A stretch of DNA of 64,000 nt from Dendrobium chrysotoxum (lineage: Eukaryota > Streptophyta > Magnoliopsida > Asparagales > Orchidaceae). Positions within the stretch are counted from its first letter, which is position 1, and each line of letters starts with the position of its first letter. A program made the position numbers and the translations under genes. This document shows, piece after piece, positions 1 through 8,460 of the stretch. The notes under the pieces are model-generated. The model worked only from the letters and a program-made list of their open reading frames with translations, was not told the origin of the DNA and searched no databases. Where the stretch lies: NCBI GenBank assembly GCA_019925795.1, contig CM034305.1, forward strand, positions 57,214,573 to 57,278,572. Direction: 5' to 3'.

Positions 1-185
1 GGTTCGACGGAGCTGAGGATGTCATGTGGTGGTTCGACGGAGCTCAAGGTGTTAGGCGGTAGTCCGGCGGAGCTAAGGACGTCAGGTGGTGGTCCGGCGG
101 AGCTCAGGGCGTCAGGCGGTAGTCCGACGGAGCTGAGGACGTCAGGTGGTGGCCCGGCGGAACTCCAGCGGTGGTGGAGGAGGAG
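1..185. repeat. 30-bp GC-rich tandem repeat, about 6 units
   Basis: Six consecutive imperfect 30-bp units run from the window edge. Each contains a core like TCCGGCGGAGCT followed by a GACGTCAGG-type motif. Since 30 is a multiple of three, a + strand frame reads through as repeated GGSPAELR-type decapeptides, but nothing else supports a protein. The array probably continues to the left of the window. It ends shortly before an LTR-like segment, so it may be the U3 or 5' portion of a retrotransposon LTR. The repeat is seen directly; the LTR membership is inference. Confidence 0.8.
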
Positions 186-189
186 CAAG

Positions 190-740
190 GAGGCAAGAGC
201 GATATCTGTTCTCTCTCTTTTCTCCTTCGGATTAGGGGCCCTCTTCCAAGAGAAGAGGGGGCTCTATTTATAGATTTCTGAGAGTGGCATGGCCCGTAAA
301 TAGGAGGAAGCTCAAGGGCAAATGGGGAGTGGTTTGAATGGACAGCAGATGTTAAATCCCTTGATCGTGGCCCGTTCGTTGGACATTTGAATGTCTTAGT
401 GATATCAAAATTTTGTGATCTTGGGCTCGGTTGATTGTCTCGTCGAGCCGCTCGATTCGACTATAAGCATGTCATGTTTGGAAACCGTTTGATAATCCAG
501 ATTGTGCTTTGAACCTTCCAAAAGTGCTTCAGGCCCTTGATCTGGACCCATTTGAGCTCGGATTGAGCTAAATTTAGTGTCATTGGGTTCGTATTTCTGA
601 GACGTTTAGTTCGACTGTAAGTTTGCTGAAATCGGAGTTCGGATGATCCCAATTTTAATTTCTAAATTTTCCAACTTAATTTTGCCTCGAGATTCATGCC
701 CGATCAGAATAAATTTTTGATGATGTATCAAAAATCATTA
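190..740 (+). repeat. LTR-like segment; 415-740 is shared with 46640-46935
   Basis: A TATA-like CTATTTATAG (263-272) follows a CT-rich stretch, as is typical of a promoter in a plant LTR. From about 415 to 740 the sequence matches a second copy at about 46640-46935: both have GATTCGACTATAAGCATGT, then GTTTGCTGAAATCGGAGTTC, and a shared tail with TTTTGCCT and GAGATT. I see no flanking LTR boundary, so the parent element is unknown. The second copy lies inside a hAT element, which may have captured it. Confidence 0.55.
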
Positions 741-1755
741 TGAATTGAAATTAGAATTAAGCAATATGATATTTCTAGACAGATTTTGTTGTTTGTGAAT
801 GCGACTAATGGATATAAACAATCTTAAGAAAATAATATGTTGATGGTTGTTATTGTTTTAATGCGACTAATGGTTCTATTATAAACATTTGTTACGCTGC
901 AATTGTAATAAACTTATAATGTTATAAAGCATGTTCCAACTGCAAAAGGTCACCCACTTTTTTTGAAATCTAGAGTAGTTATCAAAGCTTTTGAAAAGCT
1001 CATTTAATGATTCTTATTGGATTTGTAGATTTATCATTTTCACTTGAATTTAGGGGATGATTTTTAGATTCATTATGAGTGTTTTCATATTGAGTTTTTT
1101 TTTTTATGTAAATTGATATAAACAATTGAATGAGAACTATTACTTTTTAATCTCAATGATATAGATTTGTGATTTCATTGTCTTAAAACTTTTTATAGTA
1201 TAAATACAACTTGATTATTATACTTCAATTTATGTTACTTGTGTTGCACAATATTTTATTAAAATGAAAATTTGTTTTGATATCACACTTATTGATAGCT
1301 ACATTCAATTCTATTCAAGAAGATGCTAAATATAGGATCAAGTGATATAAAATTTCAGCTCTACAAATTGCTGCTACATATCAAATTAAGGTATGCATTC
1401 CTCCTCCAATGCAATGTGATAATAATGAAGTAGCTGATTTGGCCATTTTGTGTGGGAGGCGGGAGCCGCGGGATGATCGATCACCTCGTGTGGGAACTTG
1501 GAGCCGCAAGGTGTGTCGTTTTAGTTTTGTGACTTTAAATTATATGTTTAAGTTTAATTGCTGAAATTGATATTTTTATTTGCTTAATTTGAATTTTGTT
1601 TTTATTTGCTTAATTTGATTTTTTTATGTGCTATAATTACATTTGTATTTTGCTAAAATCAATCAAATATATTGAAATTAATTCTAATATTTGCTAAAAT
1701 CAATGATTATCATATTATTATGTTAATTTTATTAATTTTTAATAATATTTTTATT
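741..1755. other. AT-rich intergenic, nothing recognised
   Basis: No coding signal or element boundary is visible. A small GC-rich patch near 1450-1515 (GGAGGCGGGAGCCGCGGG) stands out from AT-rich surroundings and is unexplained. Confidence 0.5.
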
Positions 1756-1847
1756 TATTACGTCATTCGATTCGATCGGTCGAACTAGTTGAACCGTGAA
1801 CCTTTCCTTCATATGGTTCATTGTCTAGTCCGATTTTTGCAACCCTG
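1756..1847. mobile_element. Right-end fragment of a DNA transposon related to 1856-2821
   Basis: This segment ends in CGATTTTTGCAACCCTG and carries GATCGGTCGAACTAG and GGTTCATTGTCTAGTCCGA. That closely parallels the right end of the adjacent element, which ends in TTTTTTACAACCCTAA. It therefore looks like the terminal part of a second copy of the same family, abutting the first head to tail. Its left end was not found. Confidence 0.5.
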
Positions 1848-1855
1848 TTATAATT

Positions 1856-2821
1856 AAGGTTGTGAAAATCGAATCAGACAAAGAATCGGGTCGAATAGAG
1901 GTTGAACTAGATGATGTAATAAATATGAAAATTATTTAAATAAAATTTAAATGGTAGAATAATCTTATAATAATTAAAAATTTTGATTAAAAAATTAATT
2001 GAATTCACACATTATTAATATCTTATGTAGTTTTAAATTTAAATATATCCAATCTTTAAATTTAGTTCAAATTTAATAAAAATTTAGCTTACATATAAAT
2101 TTATAAATTTAATATAAATTATTAATTTTTATTATATGTTTTGACATAATTTACACCTAGAAATTATATATTAAATTCATATTATAAATTTATATTTATA
2201 AATTATTAAGGTTAGATCATTTATTATTAATAAATAAATAAAGAAATAAATATTTTTAATAGTACATAAATAATAAATAAAGTATATACTTTATTTAACA
2301 TTATTAATTAAAATAAATGCAATTTATATCATAAAAAATTATTTAAAAAATATGTTTTAAAATATATAGTATATGTTATAAACTTAAAAAGAACTTAACT
2401 CATTTAGTCTCACATCACTTGAAAATTTCCTATTTTTAATATTTATATTGTTTTTTGAGTTTGTATGAGATAAGAACTCATATTGAGTGAGTGATTGAGT
2501 CATGTGAAATGCTTAGATGAAAATATTTTATTAAAAAATTAAGTATTTTAAATTTAAAATAATTTGTTAAATTACAAATATACATAATATTTTATTCTTA
2601 ATATTATAAATTAATTTATTTAATTATTTAAATAATTTAGAAATTGAACCAGCTAGTTCAAGAGAATCAGGACCGGTTCGTCGGTTGAACTAGAGGTTTT
2701 GGCCTTTTCAGCCCAGTTTGATGCAGAAACGAGTTTCAGGATGGATCGGACTAGCATTAAGAACGGTTTATGGTTGAATCAGTCGGACCGACGGGTTCGA
2801 TCCAATTTTTTACAACCCTAA
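1856..2821. mobile_element. Non-autonomous TIR transposon, 966 bp
   Basis: The left end is AAGGTTGTGAAAATCGAATC. The right end, reverse-complemented, is TTAGGGTTGTAAAAAATTGG, giving an imperfect terminal inverted repeat. The same 8-mer TTATAATT flanks it at 1848-1855 and 2822-2829, which would fit a hAT-type 8-bp duplication. The 8-mer sits in a near-palindromic AT run, so the exact boundary is ambiguous. The interior (1920-2640) is extremely AT-rich and non-coding. Both ends carry GGACCGGTTC/GGTCGAAC-type subterminal motifs. Confidence 0.6.
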
Positions 2822-2949
2822 TTATAATTGAGAAATTTATATAAAAAGTCGAACTTATAAACATAAAATTGATAAGCTGTCTAACAACCTTTAATTGAAT
2901 GTTATGATTAAAGAATCAAATCTAATATAGTTCAAAATATTACAAAATT

Positions 2950-3575
2950 AATGGTATGTTAAGGACGACTGAAGCATTATATAAAATTATTTGTGAAGTT
3001 ATTGTGGAGAAAATAACTTCGTTACTATAATTGTAGAAAGTAGCTTTTCACTACAGAAATTTTAAAAAAATATCGAGAAAGTAGTAGTCAAACGAAATTT
3101 TGATAATTTTATGTAAAGCAAAACAACGAGAAAGCTGCGCCAAATAGACCCTAAGAGTTTGTTTAGGATAGTTTATAGCTGTTTTACTTTTAAGATAACA
3201 ATCACAATTTCATTAGATTGCTAATTTTTTATTGAATTCTAGTAATTTTTGTTTGTGACAACTTTTTTAGCTTCTTCACTTTTCAAATAATAATTACAAT
3301 TTCATTTGGCCATTACTTTTTTATTATTTTTTAGAAATTTATGTGGTAGAAAGTTGCTTTCACAATCATAGTAGCATATAATATATTTAGGACTGCTGCA
3401 GTGTTTTATAAAGTTGGTTATGAAGTTGTTATGAAGAAATCAACTTCACTATTATGTTATAATTTTTTATTGTTTTCTAGAAATTTTTGAAAAATAATGA
3501 GAAAGTGCAAAAAAGTGGTAGTCAAATAAAATTATAATTGCTATTTAAAAAGCAAACTAATGATCCTAAATGAAA
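2950..3575. repeat. Two diverged copies of a MITE-like segment
   Basis: Bases 2958-3154 and 3388-3571 resemble each other. Both have a start like TTAGGACTGCTGCAG, a GAAGTTATTGTGGAGAAAAT-type block, a GAGAAAGT..AGTAGTCAAA block and an end near CCTAA. The first copy ends in GCGCCAAATAGACCCTAA, which resembles MITE termini. The intervening 230 bp is AT-rich. Assignment to a superfamily is not possible by eye. Confidence 0.35.
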
Positions 3576-3808
3576 ATAAAAGAAATCAAACTAAAGACTA
3601 TAAAATTTTAAACAGCCACAGAAGAAGATCTATCAACTATAAGTTGAAAGACAATATTTTATGAATTTAAAAAATTAGAAAGATCCCAAAGAGTAGACTG
3701 CTTTCGATCAAAAAGTCCACCCAATCAAATTGAAAGGGAGAATTAGCTACCTTCAGTCGAAGAAAGATCTTCAGGCAGCTCCAACAACATGGAAAAATAA
3801 GAAAATAA

Positions 3809-4259
3809 TAGGTAAGGCTATCAAAATCGGGTCACGGGTCAGATTCAGTCGAAGAAATCAGCTTCAACCCAGACCTGACCCGTGCCGGTTACTAGGTTGA
3901 CCCGAATCGACCTGCAGACATGTTCTCATTCAAACAACATGAAGACGAGTCGGTGGCACGATAACTCTGGCGGCGGCACTACAGCGCCGACAACAGTAGC
4001 GTCTCGTCAGCGGGACGTGACTCAACGTGACGGCGATGCGGGCAGACTCGATGCAACACGGGGCCGCAAGCAGAAGCCTTCAGCGTGGGTTAATCCGGGT
4101 CATTCTCGGGTTTCTGAGTCAACCCGAACCCATCCTGATTTTTGAAACGGATCGGTTTGTTGAACCCGAACCATTTCTCAAACTGGTTGATCCTAATTCG
4201 AAATTTTTTGGTCGGATTCGGGCCAGATTTTTGGGTCGTCTCAAATATTGACACCCATA
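3809..4259. mobile_element. Degraded hAT-like element, same family as 6912-7709
   Basis: The right end reads GTCTCAAATATTGACACCCATA, close to the TGTCAATAATTGACACCCCTA end of the element at 6912-7709. The left end has TATCAAAATCGGGTCACGGG. Both ends are packed with GGGT/ACCCGA motifs (GGGTCAACCCGAACC type). No convincing 8-bp target duplication remains. The small open frames inside (3882-4348, both strands) are by-products of the GC-rich sequence. Confidence 0.5.
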
Positions 4260-4517
4260 ATAATAAGCAAGCATATGAAACAAAATCATTATGTATGCCA
4301 CAACAAAGCAAGGTAATAACCAAACCAACAATGATCTCTTATCATTAGAGCAATCTCAACATAAACAAATTACAATAAACAACAAACAAAATCAGAGGGC
4401 GAGTTCTCTGAATCCAAAATGTTTAGAAGAAATAAAGTAATTACTCTAAATAGAAATAACTCTAAGGAAATATAATGCTTCTAATCAATAAGATCACAGT
4501 GTTGGGAAATTTATATA

Positions 4518-4844
4518 TCTATACTACTATTATAAAAGGTGCTTGAATTTTTTTCCACATCAAATCTTGGACATCCGTTTATTTCTTCTAAAATTATCTT
4601 GTTCTTTTATTGTATTATAAATAGTTAATAAATTTAAAAATATATAGTAATTATAAAAATTAATGCCCGTTACATACACATACATTAATTTTAATGCATT
4701 ATAATTTTTAATTTCTTTTTTATCATAATTATTATTATATTATCTTAATTGCATTTAATTAAGAGAATTGCAATCGCTATTACAAGTTCAAAAAAACGTC
4801 TCTAATTAAGAGAATCCGCAGCATTAAATAACATTAATAATCAA
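4518..4844 (+). mobile_element. Helitron-like 5' terminus, copy 1
   Basis: TCTATACTACTATTATAAAAGG follows an A, matching the plant Helitron 5' consensus (TCTMTAYTAnTA..., inserted between A and T). It continues with ACATCAAATCTTGGACATCCG. The same block recurs 327 bp downstream. No 3' hairpin plus CTRR end lies between the two, so this copy is truncated or interrupted. It is followed only by AT-rich sequence. Confidence 0.5.
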
Positions 4845-5090
4845 TCTATACTACTATTATAAAAGTCGATTGAGTTTCATTGTACATCAAATCTTGGCCA
4901 TCCATTTTATTTTTTCTTAAATTATCTTGTCTCTTTATTATATTTTAAATAATTAATAAATTAAAAAAATAAAATTTATGTAATTTAATGCCCCTTACAC
5001 CTCATACTAAATTAATTTTAATTCTTAGTTTCTGTCTGTTTCATTTAACGTAATATATCTTATTAATATTAAAATGCCACTTCGGCTTCT
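4845..5090 (+). mobile_element. Helitron-like 5' terminus, copy 2
   Basis: A second TCTATACTACTATTATAAAAG preceded by CAA begins at 4845 and parallels copy 1 for about 200 bp (ACATCAAATCTTGGCCATCC, then TGCCCCTTACA against TGCCCGTTACA). The 3' end is not identified. The + strand gene fragments at 6193, 8095 and 9311 lie downstream and could be cargo of this element. That link is inference. Confidence 0.5.
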
Positions 5091-5267
5091 TCCCAAATGC
5101 CATCTAAACTGTCCATATGGAACTTCGTAATGCTATCTGAAATGTTGATGTTACAACTCTTCGTATTCTCATTCCATGCACTATTCCTATTCATTCCCTT
5201 CTCACGCCACTCCATACCCGACAGTCCTCCCGCTCGCGTTCTTTGGCTTCCACGAGAGCTTCACCTT

Positions 5268-5345
5268 CTTCGTTCTTCTTCGACTTCAATCGCCTTCTTC
5301 GGTCATGAGAGATTCACCTTAAGGTCTGTAGTTGCACCTCTTTAC

Positions 5346-5393
<48 letters not shown>

Positions 5394-5515
5394 CCCTCCC
5401 ATCACTCTATTCTTCGTTCTTGTTCGACTACCTTCGCCTTCTTCAGTCACGAGAGCTTCGCCTTAAGGTATGTAGTTGCACCTCTTTACTTCCTCTCTCT
5501 CTCTCTCTCTCTAAA
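5268..5515 (+). repeat. Tandem duplication with (CT)n microsatellites
   Basis: Two copies of about 100-125 bp (5268-5392 and 5411-5515) share TCGCCTTCTTC, GTCATGAGAG, CACCTTAAGGT and GTAGTTGCACCTCTTTACTT, each ending in a CT run (5349-5388, about 20 units; and 5493-5512). Each copy contains CTTAAG followed by GTCTGT or GTATGT, resembling an exon end and splice donor. This could be a captured 5' UTR/exon-1 fragment, but no protein family is recognisable. Confidence 0.7.
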
Positions 5516-5698
5516 TATTATAGAGAAACAAAATTTGGTCTATTCCATTTATTTTTTGTTATTCGACTTCTTTGCTGCTTGACAGAGGAAAAAATTTGCT
5601 TTCTTCAATGTTGTTGAAATTTCTCAAACTATTTTTATTATAGAGAAATAAAATTTGGTCTTTCCCATTTATTTTTTGTTATTCGACTTCTTTGCTCA
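5516..5698 (+). repeat. 120-bp tandem duplication
   Basis: The block TTATAGAGAAACAAAATTTGG...ATTCGACTTCTTTGCT at 5516-5578 recurs nearly unchanged at 5636-5698, offset by exactly 120 bp. It directly follows the previous duplication, so two local tandem duplication events are stacked here. Confidence 0.8.
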
Positions 5699-6192
5699 TT
5701 CATCATGTTGTCTCTTTTCCCAGTACAGTGCTAGGCTCTCGATTTGTGGCTTGTTCCACAAAATGGAGATCATGTCATCTTCATGATTGACCACATTTTC
5801 AAGCACATAAATATCTAGAATATATGCCATCTCTTCTTATGGGATAATGAGACAAATAATATAATATAATATAACTATAATAGGGTCCAAAAATAGTTGA
5901 GATTCTGAAGCACTCAAGATAACTTTGGCAGAGTTTTTGAAGCATCACAATGAATCATCAAGTGATATAAGTGGATGAGTTTTCCTATTGCTTGGGGTAG
6001 CATATTTATACGCAATGATTGGTGTTAGTAACTTGTAAAGGCTACATAATGAGTTCTCAGTTTTTACATTAAGAGGTTTGTAGTGCAAACTTATTTCTTG
6101 AGCTAAATTTTGAAATAATTAATAATGAAATCATAAACTCACACTAATATTAGTGGAAGGCTGCTATAGTTGTGTTGTGATCCGATCGATCT

Positions 6193-6357
6193 ATGGCATT
6201 GGAAGTTATTGCATTTGAATTATTTGAAGTCTTGGTTAGAGGGTCATTCTTTCAACTCTTGAAAGACAACAATTTCACTTTGCATGATATGGTACATGAG
6301 TTAGCTCAATTTATAATGAACATGAACTATATTCTTCATAATATTTGGTTGAATTGA
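6193..6357 (+). pseudogene. NBS-LRR resistance-gene relic (ARC2/MHD region)
   Basis: A 54-codon frame reads MALEVIAFELFEVLVRGSFF, then LLKDNNFTLHDMVHELAQFI, before a stop. In CC-NBS-LRR (RGA-type) immune receptors the winged-helix end of the NB-ARC domain has the pattern 'YFNELLSRSFFQ...FKMHDLVHDLAQ'. Here the SFFQ block and the LHDMVHELAQ block (the MHD-type motif) are in the right order and spacing. The P-loop, Kinase-2 and GLPL motifs are not visible upstream and no LRR frame follows, so only a short piece survives. It lies + strand downstream of the Helitron-like ends with the other gene fragments. The family call is good; function is lost. Confidence 0.65.
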
Positions 6358-6911
6358 AGAACATCCCCAAAGATGCAAAGCAAATTTTTTAGTTATGTTG
6401 TTCTTTTGAAGATTAGAAGTTAATAGATTGATTAATTTGGTGCTTGATATATAATGATATTTGGATGATAGAGAAATAGGCTTATCTCAAATTGATGTGG
6501 ATGAGTAGCTTCTAAGGCTAAGCTAAGCGAGATTGCGTTATTGTTCATTATGTTGTGACAACGTGTATCAAGATGTTTTTTTATTTTTTATTTTTTTAGT
6601 GATTTATAATAATATGATCCATTAATGCCTATTAAAATGTGTGTATACAACATCGAGTGTGTCAGGTACTTTCTATTTTAAAATCTTATGCAATGTCTTA
6701 AAAGTCTTTTGAAACTCCATTGATTGATATATGTTGAGACACCCCTTTTGCTCCAATTCTATATAATTAAGAATCACCATTACATTTTTTCTTATTCTCA
6801 GTGATCTTAACAAAAGCTGAAATGTTTGTATGCTCTTTGAATTCTTTTTCTTCATTTAGTTTAGATTTCTCTGACCATTTACATGTTAAAATAATGATAT
6901 TTGCTCAATTC

Positions 6912-7709
6912 TAGGGGTGTCAATTCGGGTCGACGAGTAAAATAATGATATTTCGTATTCTCAGTGATCTTAACCCAACTTGCCCCGGACGTAAACGGGT
7001 CAACCCGAACCTGACCCATTTAGGTAAACGGGTCAGAAAATTAAACCCGGACCCGACCCGCACGGGTTGCCGGGTTGACTTGACCCAACCCGCGGACCCG
7101 TTTGACTAGGCGGACTCGATCAGCCAGCGCGGAGAGGCACTGAGGCAGTGCCGAAGATGCTACACGGAGGCTGGCAGGGTCGACGTCGACCAAATGAACC
7201 AGCGGTAGATGTGCGGACTCGATCACCCAGCGCGGGCAACGTGCTGAGGTCCTCAAGCGGTGCTGCGATGCTGCTGTGTCGGTGTGTAAGCTTGCCAGGC
7301 AACGTACGGTGCGGACTGTGGTGTCGCGGAATAGCCACTAGGCTAGCAGCGGAGCACGGAAGCAGACGTGTTGACGTGGACGACTAGCAAGGCGACATCC
7401 GGACTCCGGTCCAATCCCGCTTTAACGCGACGTCCAATCCCTCGAGGCTGGTGCATGACATCCAAATGTTCAATCCCATGTGGGAAAAAATTAAAAATGG
7501 GCGGACTGTAGAGGCACGAAGTTAGGTTACCTGGTCAGTCTCGGGTCAATTTCGGGTTACCGATTGACCCGGACACGACCCGCTTAATAAACGGGTCGAA
7601 AGTTGAGACCCGAACCTGACCCGTTTGTTAAACGGGTTGACCCTAACCCAAATTTTTTCGGTCGGGTTTGGGTCGGGTTGTCGGGTCGTGTCAATAATTG
7701 ACACCCCTA
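6912..7709. mobile_element. hAT-type non-autonomous element, 798 bp
   Basis: Perfect 14-bp TIRs TAGGGGTGTCAATT bound the element. Subterminal arrays of ACCCG/CGGGT motifs fill both ends. The left 8-bp flank is CTCAATTC (6904-6911). The right flank is interrupted by a CACTA MITE; once that is mentally removed, the right 8-mer is CTAAATTC (8008-8015), 7/8 identical. An 8-bp duplication is the hAT signature. The GC-rich centre (7040-7400) gives overlapping open frames in several phases but no recognisable protein. Bases 6938-6974 are a patch copied from the left flank (see findings). Confidence 0.8.
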
Positions 7710-7710
7710 C

Positions 7711-8005
7711 CACTACAGGAAAACAATGAAATACCGGCGGAATTTTTGATGGAAATAGTTACGCCGGAAGCAACGACGGCCTTTATGGCAGATTTGTCTG
7801 CCGGTAATCTTACGGTGGACTTTCCGGCGGAAATACCGTCGGTAATTTTTCGGCGGCGAAACTGCCGGAATTGCGCCGGTGTTTTCAATATACCGATGCA
7901 TATTCCGCCGGTAATATCCGGCGGACTTACCGCCGGGTTAATTAAAACCCGCCGGTAATATCCGGCAAATTTTGTCCGCCGGTAATAGCTGTTTTTCCTG
8001 TAGTA
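7711..8005. mobile_element. CACTA (En/Spm)-type MITE, 295 bp
   Basis: It starts CACTACAGGAAAACA and ends TGTTTTTCCTGTAGTA, an imperfect inverted repeat of about 15 bp. The 3-bp duplication TAC is present at 7708-7710 and 8006-8008. The interior is filled with short CCGGCGG/CCGCCGG subterminal repeats typical of CACTA ends. It has no transposase, so it needs one supplied in trans. It inserted at the last base of the 6912-7709 hAT element, which dates it as younger than that element. Confidence 0.85.
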
Positions 8006-8094
8006 TACTAAATTCTCTCATCGACATTAAGTCGGAAACAAATACGTCTGTAAATATGATTTCTACTGGTTACTGAAGTATATTTTTTTCTTAG

Positions 8095-8460
8095 GTTTAG
8101 TTAGGTTGAGTGCTGGAAAACACCTGTTTTGGCCTAGGCTACAGCTAGATGCTCTTGAGCTGCAGAAAAAGCAGTGGATATACACGTGAGAAGATGCGCA
8201 GATGCTCAAAAAATTGGAGATTGGAATATTGTATTAAGAGGAAGCAATGATGTTATAGCAGCTGGAGCTGACTCTTCTACTTTGGTAAGATTAAAAGCTC
8301 TCATAATAGATTTTTTATAATATATTGTAGTGTTTAGTTTAGTATATTTAATGGTTCTCTTAGTTGTCTGGAATATCTAGCTTATTATAGCAGAAGCAGA
8401 AGCCAACCTTTAGCTTCACGATTTTGAAGAGGCTGATTCAACTATTTTTCACGAGCATTA
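8095..8460 (+). pseudogene. TTL: TTL-like (TPR-thioredoxin-like) gene fragment, two exons
   Basis: Exon A (8095-8284) starts after TTTTTTTCTTAG. It encodes 'SAGKHLFWP...LELQK', a frameshift, then HVRRCADAQKIGDWN and NDVIAAGADSSTL. This follows the conserved order of plant inactive TPR-thioredoxin TTL proteins, which have 'ARKHL..PG...ELQK..AVERH...C.DARK.GDWKS.LRE.DAAIAAGADSSP'. It ends at a GTAAG donor. Exon B (about 8394-8460), after TTATTATAGCAG, encodes AEAN, a stop, LHDFEEADST, matching 'AEALLKLHRLEEADS'. TTL proteins act in stress and brassinosteroid scaffolding in land plants. Preserved splice signals show a genomic fragment rather than a retrocopy. The frameshift and in-frame TAG show it is dead. 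Confidence 0.75.

Noticed and set aside
5097..5582. 161-codon + strand open frame
   Set aside because: It is held open by two CT microsatellites (leucine/serine runs) and spans a tandem duplication; no family resemblance.
7041..7387. Several overlapping 71-79 codon frames on both strands
   Set aside because: They are by-products of GC-rich non-coding sequence inside the hAT element, open in more than one phase and without homology.
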